Of a stretch of DNA of 64,000 nucleotides, positions 22,108-35,890 are shown piece by piece (positions within the stretch are counted from its first letter, which is position 1; every line of letters begins with the position of its first letter). The DNA lies in NCBI GenBank assembly GCA_018894105.1, contig CM032117.1, forward strand, positions 50,130,503 to 50,194,502, written 5' to 3'. Position numbers and translations under genes: made by a program. The stretch comes from Jacaranda mimosifolia (lineage: Eukaryota; Streptophyta; Magnoliopsida; Lamiales; Bignoniaceae). The notes beneath the pieces were generated by a model. The model saw nothing but the letters and a program-made list of their open reading frames with translations, was not told the DNA's origin and ran no database searches.

Positions 22108-22946
22108 GCTAGCAAGGAAAAGAATAGGAGGGAAAGCACCGCCGGACCCATCACGACCAAACAAAAAATTAGTCATATAATTTAAATGATAAGGCAGAAG
22201 TTTTCATTAATTAAGTGATAAAAAAAATTATTTTGTAATACTTATAATTCTCACAAACTTATACATAGCAGAAGTTATGCTTAAGTTGACAACTAGTGAT
22301 AACTTAAAACACTATTTTGTTAACTGATCTTTTATATGTTACTACTAATTATTAATAATAATAACGTAAAAATTTTGAATTTTTTGACTCGTGTTTTATA
22401 TCACACGCAGTACAAAGTGCGTAATATTTTTTTATTAGCAACATAAGTTAATAGATGAAAAAAAGGTCACGAGCATGATAAGAAAGAACTTGAAGAGAAA
22501 ACTAAAAATTATTTGTGGTCATTCTTTTATACAAGATGAAATAATTGGATTATTATTATAAAAAAAAAATGAAGGTCCAATGTACCTATATATACTTGAT
22601 TGGTTCTCTAAATGTAAGAATGAATATATGATAAATATAGCATGACAAATGTATCACTTAAGCATTTGTAGGGTACTTGAAATTGGAATTGGCTATGCAT
22701 CTCATTACAAACTTGTCCTCTGCATGCCTAATTCTTGAATAGGTCCAAAATTATAACACCTTGCTTATAAAATGTTTTGAATAGCTTAAAAGCTCATCCG
22801 AACACCTTCTAACACCTTGTATTTGCAAGTCCATCTTTAAATATTTTTTTAATAGTATCTAATCAAATATTTAAGAATTTAAAAACCCTTGAATATTATA
22901 AAACAACCTATCATTCAAAAAAAATAATTAAAATTTATTTTAAAAT
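22108..22946. other. Upstream flank shared with the intact heparanase gene
   Basis: Non-coding. Pieces align with 42410-43700 (for example 'gataaaaaaaattatttt' and 'ctatatatacttgattgg'). It lacks the MITE present in copy B at 42606-43134 and so shows the state before that insertion. Confidence 0.6.

Positions 22947-22994
<48 letters not shown>
22947..22994. repeat. (TA)n(GA)n compound microsatellite
   Basis: TA units run to 22964, then 15 GA units to 22994. Confidence 0.95.
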
Positions 22995-22997
<3 letters not shown>

Positions 22998-25900
22998 AAA
23001 ACTCTCAAACTGGATCTTCAATTAGACACCAAACATAGGGTTGGATATACTTAAAGATAATTAAAAAGGTTGCCACAGAAGATATTTTTAAATAATATAC
23101 TAATATGCTGCTAAAAATATAGGTAGTAGCATGTCAAAACACCACAAAAATTCCTTTAAATGACAAAATAACACATCATTTAAAAAAAAAAATAATATGT
23201 TAAAATGACACAAATAACAGGCCATAAAAATGCATACAATGATGTTAAAATCACACAAGGTTCCTTAGATGGCGTATTAAAAAATTATATAAATAACATT
23301 TCAAATTAAATACAATAAAAGATTCTTTTGAATAATAAATTAATCTGCCTCCAGTATCCCCTATATAAGACTCCAACTTGCTCCAATTGCTCAATATCCC
23401 ATATATGAGACTCCAATATGCCCTAATTGTTTTGTATGAGACTCGAACATGCAAGCTGCCCGTCAATTGTTCAATATATACAATTAAAATATTGATTTAT
23501 TTTTGGGCATCTTATTTATAGAGCCCCCAAACCTACTTTCACTTTAGGAATTAGTCCCCATCCATCATTTTCTTAGTTTTAACTATCGAATTCAACTTTA
23601 TATTTTGAGTTGACTATCCATCCACTTGTTTTGACCAAAATACCCCCCCAAAATCTTAGGCTTCGTTCTCCTGCATTTTTTCAAAATATTTTTCAACTCC
23701 CAAAACAATCCCAAAAAGTATACACATTCTCCAATCATTCTCCCAAACACAAAAAATTTTATACCCAAAAAACCCTTTCCAAAACAATCTCAAAATACCC
23801 TATACCCTAAAAACCACACCTTCCCCCACCTATCCCCTTGCTTTCTCACTCTACCTTTCATATCATTCGTTCATTTATTACTATCTTACTTCACTCATCC
23901 ATATATATATATATATATATATATATTACTAGTTATAAAATTCTAAAACGTATGTTTAAAACTTTAATTAAATTAATTGTCAAAAAATTGATTATTACTA
24001 CATAATTTATTTACTAGATAATGTATTAAATTAATTAAATGACTTATTAATTAAATAATGTATTTCGTTATATTTAATATTTAATATATTACTTAAATAT
24101 TACATTTATTCATTTAATAAATGATTTAAGATATTTTAATTTGATATAATAAATAAATTAATCTTTGTCAAAAGAATTAATCTTCATTAAATATTAATCT
24201 TTATATTTATTTAAAATTATAATAACAAATTTAATTATTATTTAATAATATATTAATTTTAATAAATGAATATTAATATAATTAAAATAATTATCAAGAA
24301 AATTAATCAAATTTAAGTGAAAATTATTTGATTGTAAGTAATTTATTTACTAAATAATGAATCAATCAAATAATGAGCTAAAGTAATTAAATAACCTACT
24401 AAATTAATTAAATGAATTTATTTAATTATTTATATACTTGTTATTTATATATTAATTATATTTTATATTTCATGTATAATTAAATATTAAGTTTATTTAA
24501 TTTTATATAATATAAAATTATTTATTTCTTTTAACTTGATGAGTTGTTATAAGTATTACATATATAAATTATCAAATAAATTATTTTATTTAAATAAATA
24601 ATTAAATTTTATTTGTACATAAATCAGAAATAATAAATAGTTGAATAATTATATTTAATTAATACATAATAATTAGTTTATAATTAATGTACAATAATTA
24701 ATTTTTTTATATAAGATGATATTAACAATTGTGACATAATTATGGTATTAGCTAATTTTTTATAATTATGATTTCATAAATAATTAATATTTATTAATAG
24801 TATTTTCTTCCAAGTAATACATCATTTGCTAATGTTAAATTTATAAAAATATAATTTTCATAACAAATCACCAATTAAATTAATTAATTACACATCATTT
24901 TATTATAAGTATATATCAATCATTACACTCACATATATATACACACATATATATCATCCAACTATAAATATATATACATACATTACAAAAAAAAAAAATC
25001 ATTTTCACCTTACAAATCCAACAAAAAATCAACTGATTTGACATCTACAGTCAGATTTGTCTACTCCCAAAACACAAAAGAATAAATAACTCATTCTCAA
25101 TTTATTTTTCATGTTTTATCAAAATACAAAAGAACACTTGACACATTCTCCAAAATTTCTCTCAAAAACCCATTTTTCCAAAATATTTTCCAGAAAACAA
25201 CAAAAATGCAAAAGAACAAAGCCTTATTTTCTCTACTTTTTCTTGTTATCTATGTGGCATAAGAATTCATTCTCTCTCTTCATGCTTTCTTCTCTCTCGC
25301 AGTCTTATCCCGCTAGCAGTAGATAAGACCCTTTTTTTTTTTTTTAGCTTTCGCCATTGTCAAATTGGTTCGGGAAGATCCTTAACCCATTTGTCGCCTC
25401 TTTATTTTGAGCTGGAGTTTATTAATCGCACAACAGTGAGTGGACGAAGATAAGAATTCATAAATTTGAGCGTAATAAGAATGTCTTTGAGTGGCCCCAA
25501 ATGCTAAAACTCAGCTATTAGGAAGTTGTGTGTGCAATGGAGGACTCTATATTCTGTTAACTTATGAAGGTATGAGTTTGATAGAGTTATTGTTTCAGAT
25601 TGAAAAAAAAAATGGTCTGGAATTAGTTTTGAGCTTAATAAATTTCAATATTTTGCTGCACATCAGAAGATGTATGTTATTTTGGAAACAAATAATGATG
25701 TTCTGAATATAATTCAATTGCATATTTTGTTTAAAATAGGCATCGTTGATATGATGGTTGTCCGAAAAAATGAACCAAAAAGACGTGGAAAGAAAATTTG
25801 TTATATGTATTGGTAAGTTTTTTCATATTTCATATTAGTATTACATTAATTATTCATTATACTTCCGATGTGTTTCGATTAGTACCTAACTGTTATATGT

Positions 25901-26503
25901 TCTTCTTCCTTAATAAGATACTTTATTTATACATTATCATATTTAGTAGTCCACTGACTAATACCAGATTAGTACAATTTAGTACTTCCACTTTGATACT
26001 TCAATATTTCTGCTCAATTTGCACATTAGTAGTTGTAGGAGTTTTAAGATAATATATCATAATAAATTGTGTGTTGTGGATTTACATAGTTGGATTTACA
26101 TAAATTGTGTATGTTGTAGAATGAGATAATAGAACACATTGCAAAATGATACATTGTTTGAAGCAAGCTTGTGCTTCTATTGAGTAAAAGTCACTTTCCT
26201 ACAATTTAGTGCAAATTGATACAACAACATATTTGCTTACCGTTTTATTGTATATTTGTACTTGTATTACCATTTTTCATTACTTATTAAATAATATTTT
26301 GATTGATTTTATTTCTCTTCAATTAGGAAAAAGGGGATACAAAAGAAGACAAAGATTTAAAAGAAGATGAATTAGAAATAGGCAATGTACACGTGCTTAT
26401 GGTAACTGCTAATTTCATTCTTGTCTTGAGGATATGTTAAGTTGTAGCATTTGTACTATATTCTATTTTAATCGGAGAATTTTTATAAAATTATTCATGT
26501 TGT
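22995..26503. other. Very AT-rich gene-poor stretch
   Basis: I see no supported gene. 23930-24970 is almost only A and T, with a (TA)n run at 23901-23926. Between 25300 and 26400 the composition is more balanced and a short basic peptide-like stretch occurs near 25755-25800, but no family is recognisable. It may be the outer part of the decayed transposon whose Ulp1-like gene lies at 30-33 kb. Confidence 0.5.
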
Positions 26504-26722
26504 ATACTTTGTAAAATATAGACATATTATACCTTCATTTTAATGTGAAAGAAATCATGAACAAGTATTCTTTTTAACTATTGGGAAGGTTTAAGTTGGA
26601 GCTATTTAAGTTTTATATAATACTTTGTAAAATATAGACATATTATACGTTCGTTTTAATGTGAAAGAAATCATGAACAAGTATTCTTTTTAACTATTGG
26701 GAAGGTTTAAGTTGGAGCTATT
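26504..26722. repeat. Two-copy 116-bp tandem repeat
   Basis: The unit beginning 'atactttgtaaaatata' at 26504 repeats from 26620 with only a few changes, a recent local duplication. Confidence 0.85.
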
Positions 26723-26757
26723 GTCCAGATTTATTTTTTATTTTATCATAATAGTAT

Positions 26758-29700
26758 CCAGTTTTAGCAGTTATGTACTTTACAACTGCGTTTATGTACT
26801 TAGTTTGTCAATATTGTGTACTTATTTTTCATATTTATGTACTTGTCATTCGAAAGGCCAAGATGAAGCTTAATTCGATGCATGAAACAACACATAAGAC
26901 ACATAGACACGACAAAATTGTGGTTTGTTGAATAAATAGTTTGGATACGCACATGTTGAAATGGTTTGGAATACAAACACCTACATCCAATCACATGCGT
27001 TCTCATTCATTGTAGTGTAAAACCATTCATGGATGGTATTGAAAATTCCTAATGTGCTAATAATTATATGCCATGGTTTTATGATCAGCAATGGCCAAAT
27101 TAGGCCGAATTGGACTCAGTACCTTATGTGTTGATAATGATACCAAAAAGCAATAAGAAAAAGTACCTAGTTTTGGCAGTTATGTACACTAGAACTGCGT
27201 TTATTTACTTAGTTTGCTAATGTTGTGTACTTATTTTTCATATTTGTGTACTTGTTTTTCAAAAGGCCTAAACGAGGCTCAATTCAACAACATATAAGAT
27301 ACGCTAATGCGACAAAACCATGATTTGTTGAAGAAATGGTTTGGATATGCACATTTTGAAATGATTTGGAATACAAACACCTATATCCAACCACTTGTAC
27401 TTTCATTCATAGTAGTGTGAAACCATTCATGGATGGTACCGAAAATTCATAATTTGCTGATAATGACACTCCATGGTCTTATGATCATACAACGGCTAGA
27501 TTGGACCGAATTGAACTGGATCCCTTATGTACTGAGAATGATATCAAAAATTGGCAAAAAAGTATACACTTTTGCTAGTTATGTACCCCATAATTGTGTT
27601 TATGTACTTAGTTTGCCAATTTTGTGAACTTATTTTTTATGTTTATGTACTTGCTTTTCCAAAGGCCCAGATGAGGCTCAATTCGATGTGTGTAATGACA
27701 CATAAGACACCCCGATACGACAAAACCATGGTTTGCTGAAGAAATAGTTTGGATACGTACATGTTGAAATGGTTTGGAACATAAACACATACATCCAACC
27801 ACTTGCGCTTTCATTCATAATAGTGTGAAATCATTCATAGATGGTACCAAAAATTCCTAATTTGCTGATAATGACACACCACGGTCTTATAATAATGTAA
27901 TGATCAAATTAGGCCGAATTGAACTCGATTCCTCATATGCTGATAATGATACCAGAAATCGGTGAAAAAGTACTAAGTTTTGGCAACTATGTATTCCAGA
28001 ACTGCATTTATGTACTCAGTTTGCCAATGTTGTGTACTTATTTTTCGTGTTTATGTACTTACTTTTTCAAAGGTCGAGATGAGGCTCAATTCAATGCGTG
28101 CAACAACACATAAGACACCCCGACATGATTAAATTGTGGTTTGTTGAAGAAATGGTCATGATAGTATATGTTGAAATGGTTTGAGACACAAACACCTACA
28201 TCCGACCACTTGTGTTTTTATTCATAATAGTGTGAAACTGTTCATAGATCGTATTGAAAATTCCTAATTTGCTGGGAATAACATACCATGGTCTTATGAT
28301 TGCGCAATGGCTAGATTAGGCCGAATTGAACTCAGTCCCATATGTGCTGAGAATAATACTAGAAATTTTTGGCAGTTATGTACTCCAAGATTGCGTTAAT
28401 ATACTTAGTTTGTCAATGTTGTGTACTTATTTTTCGTGCTTATATACTTACTTTTTGAAAGGCCGAGATGAGGCTCAATTCCTTGAGTGCAACAACACAT
28501 AAGACACCGCGACACGACAAAATCGTAGTTTTTTGAAAAAATGATCATGATAGTATGTGTTAAAATTGTTGGGAGCTTAAACACCCACATCAACTACTTG
28601 CACTCTCATTCAAAATAATATAAATCATTGATGCATGAGCCAAATGAATCCTCCTAACACTACCATGGAAAATTAGTGAGCCTATCATTGACTATATGAG
28701 TCATAGGACTAATATGTCATGATCTTATGATCATGCAATGGCCAGATTAGTTCGAATTGAACTTGATCTCTTATGTACTGAGAATAATACCAGAAATCAA
28801 CAAAAAAATACCCAGTATTGGCAATTATATACTTCAGTACTGTGTTTATGTACTCAGTTTGCCAATGTTGTGTACTTATTTTTCGTGTTTATGTACTTGC
28901 TTTGTCAAATGCCGAGATGAGGCTCAATTCAATGTGTACAACAACACATAAGACATTCCGACGTGACAAAATCATGGTTTGTTGAAGAAATGGTCGCAAT
29001 AATTCATGTTGAAATGGTTGGGAACACCCACATTCAACTACTTGCACTCTCATTCAAAGTAGTATAAACCATTGATACATGAGCCAAATGAATCCTTCTG
29101 ACATCACCATGGAAAATTAGTGAACCTATTATTGATTATATGAGTCATAGGACTAATATGCCATGATCTTATGATCATGTAATAGCTAGATTACACTGAA
29201 TTGAACTTGATCTCTTATGTACTGAGAATGATACTGAAAATCAGAGAAAAAGTACCCAGTATTGGCAATTATGTACTCTAGAACTACGTTTATGTACTCA
29301 GTTTAGTAATGTTGTATACTTGTTTTTCGTGTTTATGTACTTACTTTTCGAAAGGTCGAGATAAGGCTCAATTCGATGGGTGCAACAACATATAAAACAC
29401 TGCGACATGATAAAACCGTGGTTTGCTGAAGAAATGATCGTGATAGTACATGTTGAAATGGTTGGGAACTCCAACACCCACATCCAACTACTTGCGCTCT
29501 CATTCAGAGTAATATAAATCATTAATGGATGAGTCAAATGAATCCCCCCTAAAACCATTATGGAAAATTAGTGAACCTATCATGACTATATGAGTCGCCA
29601 GACTAATATGCCATGATCTTATGATCATGCAATGCCCAGATTAACCAAATTAAACTTGATCTCTTATGTACTGGGAATGATACCGAAAATCGGCAAAAAG

Positions 29701-29830
29701 TACCTAATTGGCAATTATGTACTCCAAAACTACGTTTATGTACTTTGTTTGCAAATATTATGTACTTATTTTTCGTGTTTATGTACTTCAAAACTGCATT
29801 ATACATGTTGATTCTACTGCTTGTGTACTT
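26758..29830. repeat. Tandem array, about 7.5 units of 390-450 bp
   Basis: Landmarks such as 'gtgtacttatttttc', 'aacaacacataagacac' and 'catggtcttatgatca' recur in order. Successive units begin near 26770, 27177, 27575, 27983, 28373, 28821, 29264 and 29711. Spacing is about 400 bp for the first four intervals and about 445 bp for the last three, because the later units carry an extra segment ('tgagccaaatgaatcc' and its surroundings). The array is imperfect and decaying. It lies next to a transposon-derived Ulp1-like gene. It is not a CRISPR array, since the units are long and have no unique spacers. Confidence 0.88.
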
Positions 29831-30049
29831 ATTTTGAGCTAACTTGTAACATATGTCTTTACCAACACCTATTTATAAATAAATTTCTAAATTATACTAT
29901 AAATTGTAAACACCATCCATTCTAATCATTTAAATACACAAATTACAAATGTTATCCAGTAAAAATGTCAAAAACACTAGAACACAAAATAACAAAATAG
30001 TCAATTCATCCAGATAATAACCATCCAAGCATCATCATTCTCCCTTGGA

Positions 30050-32755
30050 ATACATTAAACCATGCTCGTCAATCAAATTTTTTACAGCAATACATGCTCA
30101 ATACGTATCCATAGAGCATTCATTTGCATATTGCCAAAAATCCTTTGTAGTTTTTGCATAACACTCACTTCAAAGACATTCATAAACTCCACAGTCTATG
30201 TCCCCATTTTGTTGGCGACTAAAATATATATGCACTCTTTTTTGTGGCACAATATACCCAAAGTAGTGCTTTAGGTATCCAGTCAAAAACTTAGCCTGCA
30301 AAAGTATTTCTTAGTTTTTATTCAAATACTTGGGTGAATGTATCATAATTATAAACAAACTTACAAAAACTTTTGTCGTTGTTTTCATCTAGGGAGACTA
30401 GGATGAGTTCATCTGTATGAACTTCTTCTCAGTTGTGTCCAACACAAGGAGGAACAAGTGATAATGGTTGTTAATGGGAAATATAATAAATTAGCATTAG
30501 TTCAACACATCTAATTTCAACTTTTCCAGGAACCTGCGCGTGCTCAGTTGACTAATAAATTTTGGAATTTCATTTTGTATCATAGCACGCCTCTTATTTG
30601 CTTTCTCAAGTTCTCTCAGAATTTCCTCGTGTCAAATAGTTAATGTTAGAACTTGTTAAATCAAGTTATTTGTAGTTGAAAATACAAAACAAACACTACA
30701 TACCTGTACATACAAAGTTAGGCACCAAATATTGTGATCACATTTTTCTCTAAATGAAGGGCTGGACATGATCTTCATGTAGCAATCAATTAAATCTGAC
30801 CTCAACTCTTTCCCGAACAACATATTGCAAAACACATATCCTTTAATTTGAAGATTAGGCCCCTATCAAACAGTAACACTACAACAATAAATCATCACGT
30901 TACTCAAATAAAAAATTTACTATAAAAAAATAATGTGTATTTACTATAATTACTCCATTTTTTCTCATTGCAACTATGAGTCAATAATTTCTTTGTTTTT
31001 ATCAGATATCTTGGACCGCGCTCTATAATTTGTTCGTCCTCGAAACTAATTAAAGAAATCCCCATTATCTAATTAATTGGACTCTGCAGATCCAATCTCT
31101 ATCAACTCAATATTTTGAACATCCTTTACCTTCTCCTATAAAAATGTAATACACATATCCAGTACTTCAGTCCAGCTATGTAGTATATTTTTTAATGCAA
31201 TTCAGTATTTCTCTCACTTATATCAAGTATAAAAACTCTAAAATGCAATATTTAGAACTTGTATACACATACCTTCTTTTTCTTGCCATGGTCCTTATGA
31301 ATAATCTGTTTCACTATTGTCCTTCGTGGTGTGGCACTAGGTGAAATAGTGTCCATTTCTTTTCTTTTCTGGGTCATCTCACCTTGATCTCGCATATTTT
31401 TCATGATAGAAGTTATGATCACTTCCAAAGGTAGAACATTCCCTAATTCAGGACTTTTCTCTTGTTGTTTCTTTTTCAACCTTTTCTTCCTATTCTTTTT
31501 CCTCCTTTTCTCCCTCTTTCTCTTGCTTTTTTCCCTTATTCTCTTCCTCTTCTTTTTCCTCCTATTCTTCCCCATTCTCTTCCTCTTCTTCTTCCTCATT
31601 ATCTTCCTCATCCTCGTCCTCATCTTTTTCTCTTCTTTTTTCTCTTCCTCTTCTTGTGGCTCCTTTTCTTTTGATTTCCCTTTATCTTTCCCCTCCTCAA
31701 CCTCAACTGCAATAGTAAGTCCTTTATTCTCAAGAAAGAAAAGTTTTTCTTTCAGTAATCTATCTATTTCTCGTTCTCATTCAACATTTCTTGCAAGCCA
31801 TACACATCAACAGTTGGTGCTCTATGATGTATTGGTAACAATAATTTCTCCTCATTAGGGAATGGATAAATATCCAGAACCTATTCAAACATAATTCTAC
31901 AACTTAGTTTGTAATTTTATATATACATAAAACTATTATAACAACAAAGATAAGGAATATAAGTTATCACCATATTTCTAGTAATCGTCTTGAATTTTTC
32001 TTTTGTATCAGCAACTTTCGTTAGGATCTTACTTTCATACCATTGAAGGAATTGTGGAAATAAATGAAATGAATTTGCCGTTCCCAAGTAAGAAATACAT
32101 TCATGAACCCAAACCTGTCATTCAAAAGAAGAATTATGCAATATTATAGTTACATAGTAATAGTAATAAAAAATATTAATAGTAACAATGTCATTAACTT
32201 AACATCAAGCCAATATTGCATCCATCAAAGTATTCCTTTTTGGACCTTTTCCTCGTTTTACCTCATAAATGCACCAAAATCTCATCATGCAAAAACTTAA
32301 ATACACAAACTCCTCATGCATAAAGGCCAATGGAAGATAAATCATCCACGTACGACAGAAAGAATCTAGGAGTTGAATAGTTACTAATTGGTAACAAAAT
32401 ACAATTGAAAACTAGTAGTATGTACATCCTAACAAAATCATCTATATCCTAATCATTATGTTTTTCTACCAACTCTTTCAATCTTTTACAAATCTCGACT
32501 CAAGTAACATTCTTATTTTTTTTTCCTTCAAATAATCATTTAACAGTTTCTGAATCTATTTTTATATCGAAATTCATAGGTTGCCCCACGTGCTGCAACC
32601 CCACAACAATAGAAAAGTCTCTCGTAGTAAAAGAAAGCCTATTATCATTATCAAAAATAAAAGAACAAGACCTAATATCACGCCTCCTTAAAAGAGCTTC
32701 AACTCTAATAACACTATTAGTACTCAATGTACTCAAGTCAGTCATTTTACCCAAA
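30050..32755 (-). pseudogene. Transposon-derived DUF1985/Ulp1-type (C48 peptidase) gene, decayed
   Basis: Plant transposons, notably some MULEs, carry genes joining a DUF1985 region to a Ulp1/SENP cysteine-protease domain. On the minus strand the N-terminal part (32754-32536) reads SFTTRDFSIVVGLQHVG; then about 32440-32200 reads RMYILLVFNCILLPISNYSTP and FLSYVDDLSSIGLYA before a stop. A Glu/Lys-rich linker covers 31700-31400. The peptidase end keeps recognisable catalytic surroundings: FPINNHYHLFLLVLDTTEK (His and Asp, near 30480-30420), then RQQNGDIDCGVYE (Gln and Cys, near 30215-30175). Stops and frame changes separate the blocks, so it is not functional as read. The host element's ends were not found. 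Confidence 0.7.
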
Positions 32756-33504
32756 AAAATAGGGTTATCTTTGGTGCTTCAGTGTGTTTAAAGCTCATTT
32801 TATTGTCCAGCTCTTTCATAATATTTTTAAAGCACTAGGGAAAGCATCGAGAATATAGCTCGGACTCTGTTCCTTTGGTAGTTTGGTGTGCAGATCTATG
32901 AGTTTTAGCCATTATTTCTGCAAAAAAGAGAGATATACATAACTACACAAATATTGCATTTGAGGTTTTGGAACAACAAGTCACAATTTAAATACTGAAA
33001 GTTTGAAATTTTGTACCAAAAATACATACACAGAATACTAAATTGGAGGTTTTGTATACTGCAACTTACAATTTAAATACTGAAAGTTTCAATTTTTGTA
33101 CAAAAACAAAATGCTTAGCATATTGATTTGGAGGTTTTGTGTACTACAAAATCAAAATTAAAATACTGAAAACTTGAATTTTACTACCAAAAAAACTGGA
33201 ACATAATACTGAATTAAAGATCTATACTGCAAGTCACAATTTAAAAATTAAAATTTTGAATTTTGATACCGTATTATTTGAAAATAATACTAATCATATT
33301 AATCATGAGTTTGCGGGAATTGATGCCTAAGACAATGCTTAAACATGATGCATAAACATCCTATACACAATAAATCATATGATATCCCTAAAATTCAGTT
33401 GCAAACAACTAATATACACTACACCTTATATGAATTATATAATTGCTAAATTCAAATAACTGATATTTGAAGCATACAATTAAAACAACAATTGAAGTAT
33501 AAAT

Positions 33505-34150
33505 TATGGGTGTAAGATGAGTCAAGCCGGCTCATGAGCCTCATGAGCGGGCTCGATTATAGCTCGACTCAAGCTCGAGTTTTTCGAGCTCGAGCTTTAA
33601 CATGAGCCGAGCTCGAGCTCATCTCTAGTTGTTCAAAAGCTCAAAGCCGGCTCATGAGCTTTTTCCTATTTTTAAATATTTTTTATATATTAATTAAATA
33701 ATTAATATATATAATAATTTACTTTCTTTTTCTAATTTTAAATATTTATTATATATTAATTAATATGTATTAATAATTTACTTTTTTTTCTAATTTTAAA
33801 TATTTATATATATGATTAAATAATTATAATATATTAATAATTTAATAATTTATCAATAATTATAATATATTATAATTTAAATCATTATAGTAATTATTAT
33901 AATTTCATATATATTTAATTTATAATAATAATTTTAATTATTTTATTAATTATTATTAAATAATTATGATATATTAATAATTTAATATTTTTATTTAATT
34001 TAAAATTTTCTGATGAGCCGGCTCGAGCTCAGTATTTTTGAGCTCGAGCCCTTAAGAGCAAGCTCGATGAGCTCTCAAAAAGCTGGGCTCGAGCTTGAGC
34101 CTGCAATTTTTGGCAAGCTCGAGCTCGAACTCGACTCGTTTACACCCCTA
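33505..34150. mobile_element. Non-autonomous hAT element
   Basis: 646 bp with ends TATGGGTGTAA / TTTACACCCCTA and an exact 8-bp target duplication GTATAAAT (33497-33504, 34151-34158). The subterminal regions are packed with GAGCTCGAGC-type palindromes and can fold back, and the centre is AT-only. Its design is the same as that of the element at 11826-13057, but its ends differ. Confidence 0.9.
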
Positions 34151-34381
34151 GTATAAATTGGCAATATTCAAGTCCCAAAAAAACTTATATTAGGGATTTT
34201 TTTTCAATAAAAGAAACGACCAACCATGGTGAATTAGTATATCAAAATCAGGCCTAAAATAACTAAAACAAACATCAAACAAGAAGCAAACAGAGTAATG
34301 TACTAGATTCCTTTATGCATTTCAATACAAAAATAACATAATAGAAAATAATACAACTTACCTCGTAGGCTATGCAATTGA

Positions 34382-34398
34382 GGGGGGGGGGGGGGGGG
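34382..34398. repeat. Poly-G run
   Basis: Seventeen consecutive G on the plus strand, unusual in this AT-rich DNA and prone to length error. Confidence 0.85.
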
Positions 34399-34642
34399 AT
34401 AGAAGCCCTTTTAGCTGTGGCCACAAAAAGAACGGAGAAAAGTCAGTTCCCAAACAAGAAAGTGAAAGAGATAAAGATTTCGTTACAACACCAGTGTGAA
34501 ATGGCAAGTAGAACATAGTTGCGGCACCAAATGTCAGGTTTTCACAGATGGAGGGAATCGAAAGAGAAATTAAAAATAATTAAATCTAGAGATAGAAAAA
34601 GTGTGAGAAATTAAATCTAGAGATAGAAAATATTCAAAAATA

Positions 34643-34667
34643 ATATATATATATATATATATATATA
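34643..34667. repeat. (AT)n microsatellite
   Basis: About twelve AT units. Confidence 0.9.
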
Positions 34668-35538
34668 ATGTATCGGTGAGGAGAAAGAATGGGGAAAACT
34701 TTAAAAAAAAAAAAAATTATACTTACTTTAAAATGTGATCAGTTTAGTATCAAGTATTAATTTAATAAATACATTATGATAAGATATAACTTTATAAATT
34801 TTACAATTGTTAATATACCTATACTTTTTCTATTTTTGTGATATTTCATATCACACAATAACTAAATTACTAGTGGTTTTTTTTTTTCAAAAAAATAATA
34901 ATACTAGTTAAATGTTCTTAATATATGGTTAAGTTAGTATTTTCAATAAAACTACGTTTTTATAATATTTATTAATAAATTGCCACTAAGTATTATATTA
35001 TAGTGACATTTTTTATTACTATTACAATATTATTTTAATGTTTCACTACTTTGTAAAATGACGTTAAATTAGTGCAACTAAATAATTTGTGGTATCTTTT
35101 ACAAATAACACCATAAGTAAATATAGTGACATTTTCAAGGAAAAATTAATTACACTACTTAAATGCCTTGCAAATACATTTATGTTGGCATTTTCTATCA
35201 AATGTAACTATTTTTATTTGTCATTTACTAATCATTCATCACTAAATATTATATTAGTGATATTTTTCTATAATTATCACCGTATTGTTCTTGTATGTCA
35301 TTACACTACAAAATATCACTAAGTTAATGCCACTAAATATCTTTTAGTATTTTTTTAGATGACACGAAAAATAAATATAAATTACATTAAAAAAAATAGT
35401 CACGCACCGAAGAATATTGTGATCTTCCCTCCCATTGCAACCCTCCACCGAAGTTCACATGAGACACTATTGCCTCTATGACATTCTCCCTCCAAGTTTA
35501 TCCTCATGAAAAAGCTTCTAGAAATCCAACTCATGTAA
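34668..35538. other. AT-rich stretch without genes
   Basis: Nothing coding is supported. Phrases such as 'ttaatgccactaaat' recur loosely, suggesting decayed transposon ends. Confidence 0.5.
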
Positions 35539-35890
35539 GAGGATGTTTGGTTAAATTTATTCAAAAGATTTTACAAGCTCCTAAAATGTTTTTTGAGCTT
35601 ATAAAATGTTAGATCTTATATTAGAAACAAGCTCTTGAAGTATTAAATGAAATGATATGGTGGATAAGATAATAACAATGATTTTGTCATTAATATAGTT
35701 AAAATTAAATAAGTTATTTAAGGTTTTAAAAATAAGTTTGAAAACTTGTTACTTTTTCTAAGAGCATCTTATTTTGGGAGTTTATAAGTTTTTTCCTTAA
35801 AAATTATCATATACATTATAACTTCTTATAAATTGTCAAACATCTTATAAGATGTCTTTAAGAGCTTATAAACTCACCTAAATACCTATT
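35539..35890. mobile_element. PIF/Harbinger-type MITE, diverged copy
   Basis: Starts GAGGATGTTTGG after TAA and ends near a TAA (35891-35893). Its interior of 'cttataagctcctaaaat'-like phrases matches the better copy at 39022-39408. Confidence 0.6.

Noticed and set aside
26758..29830. CRISPR array
   Set aside because: Units of about 400 bp, imperfect, without unique spacers, in plant nuclear DNA.
31403..31858. 151-codon plus-strand frame rich in Phe/Leu
   Set aside because: It is the antisense of the Glu/Lys-rich linker of the decayed DUF1985/Ulp1-type gene; composition alone keeps it open.
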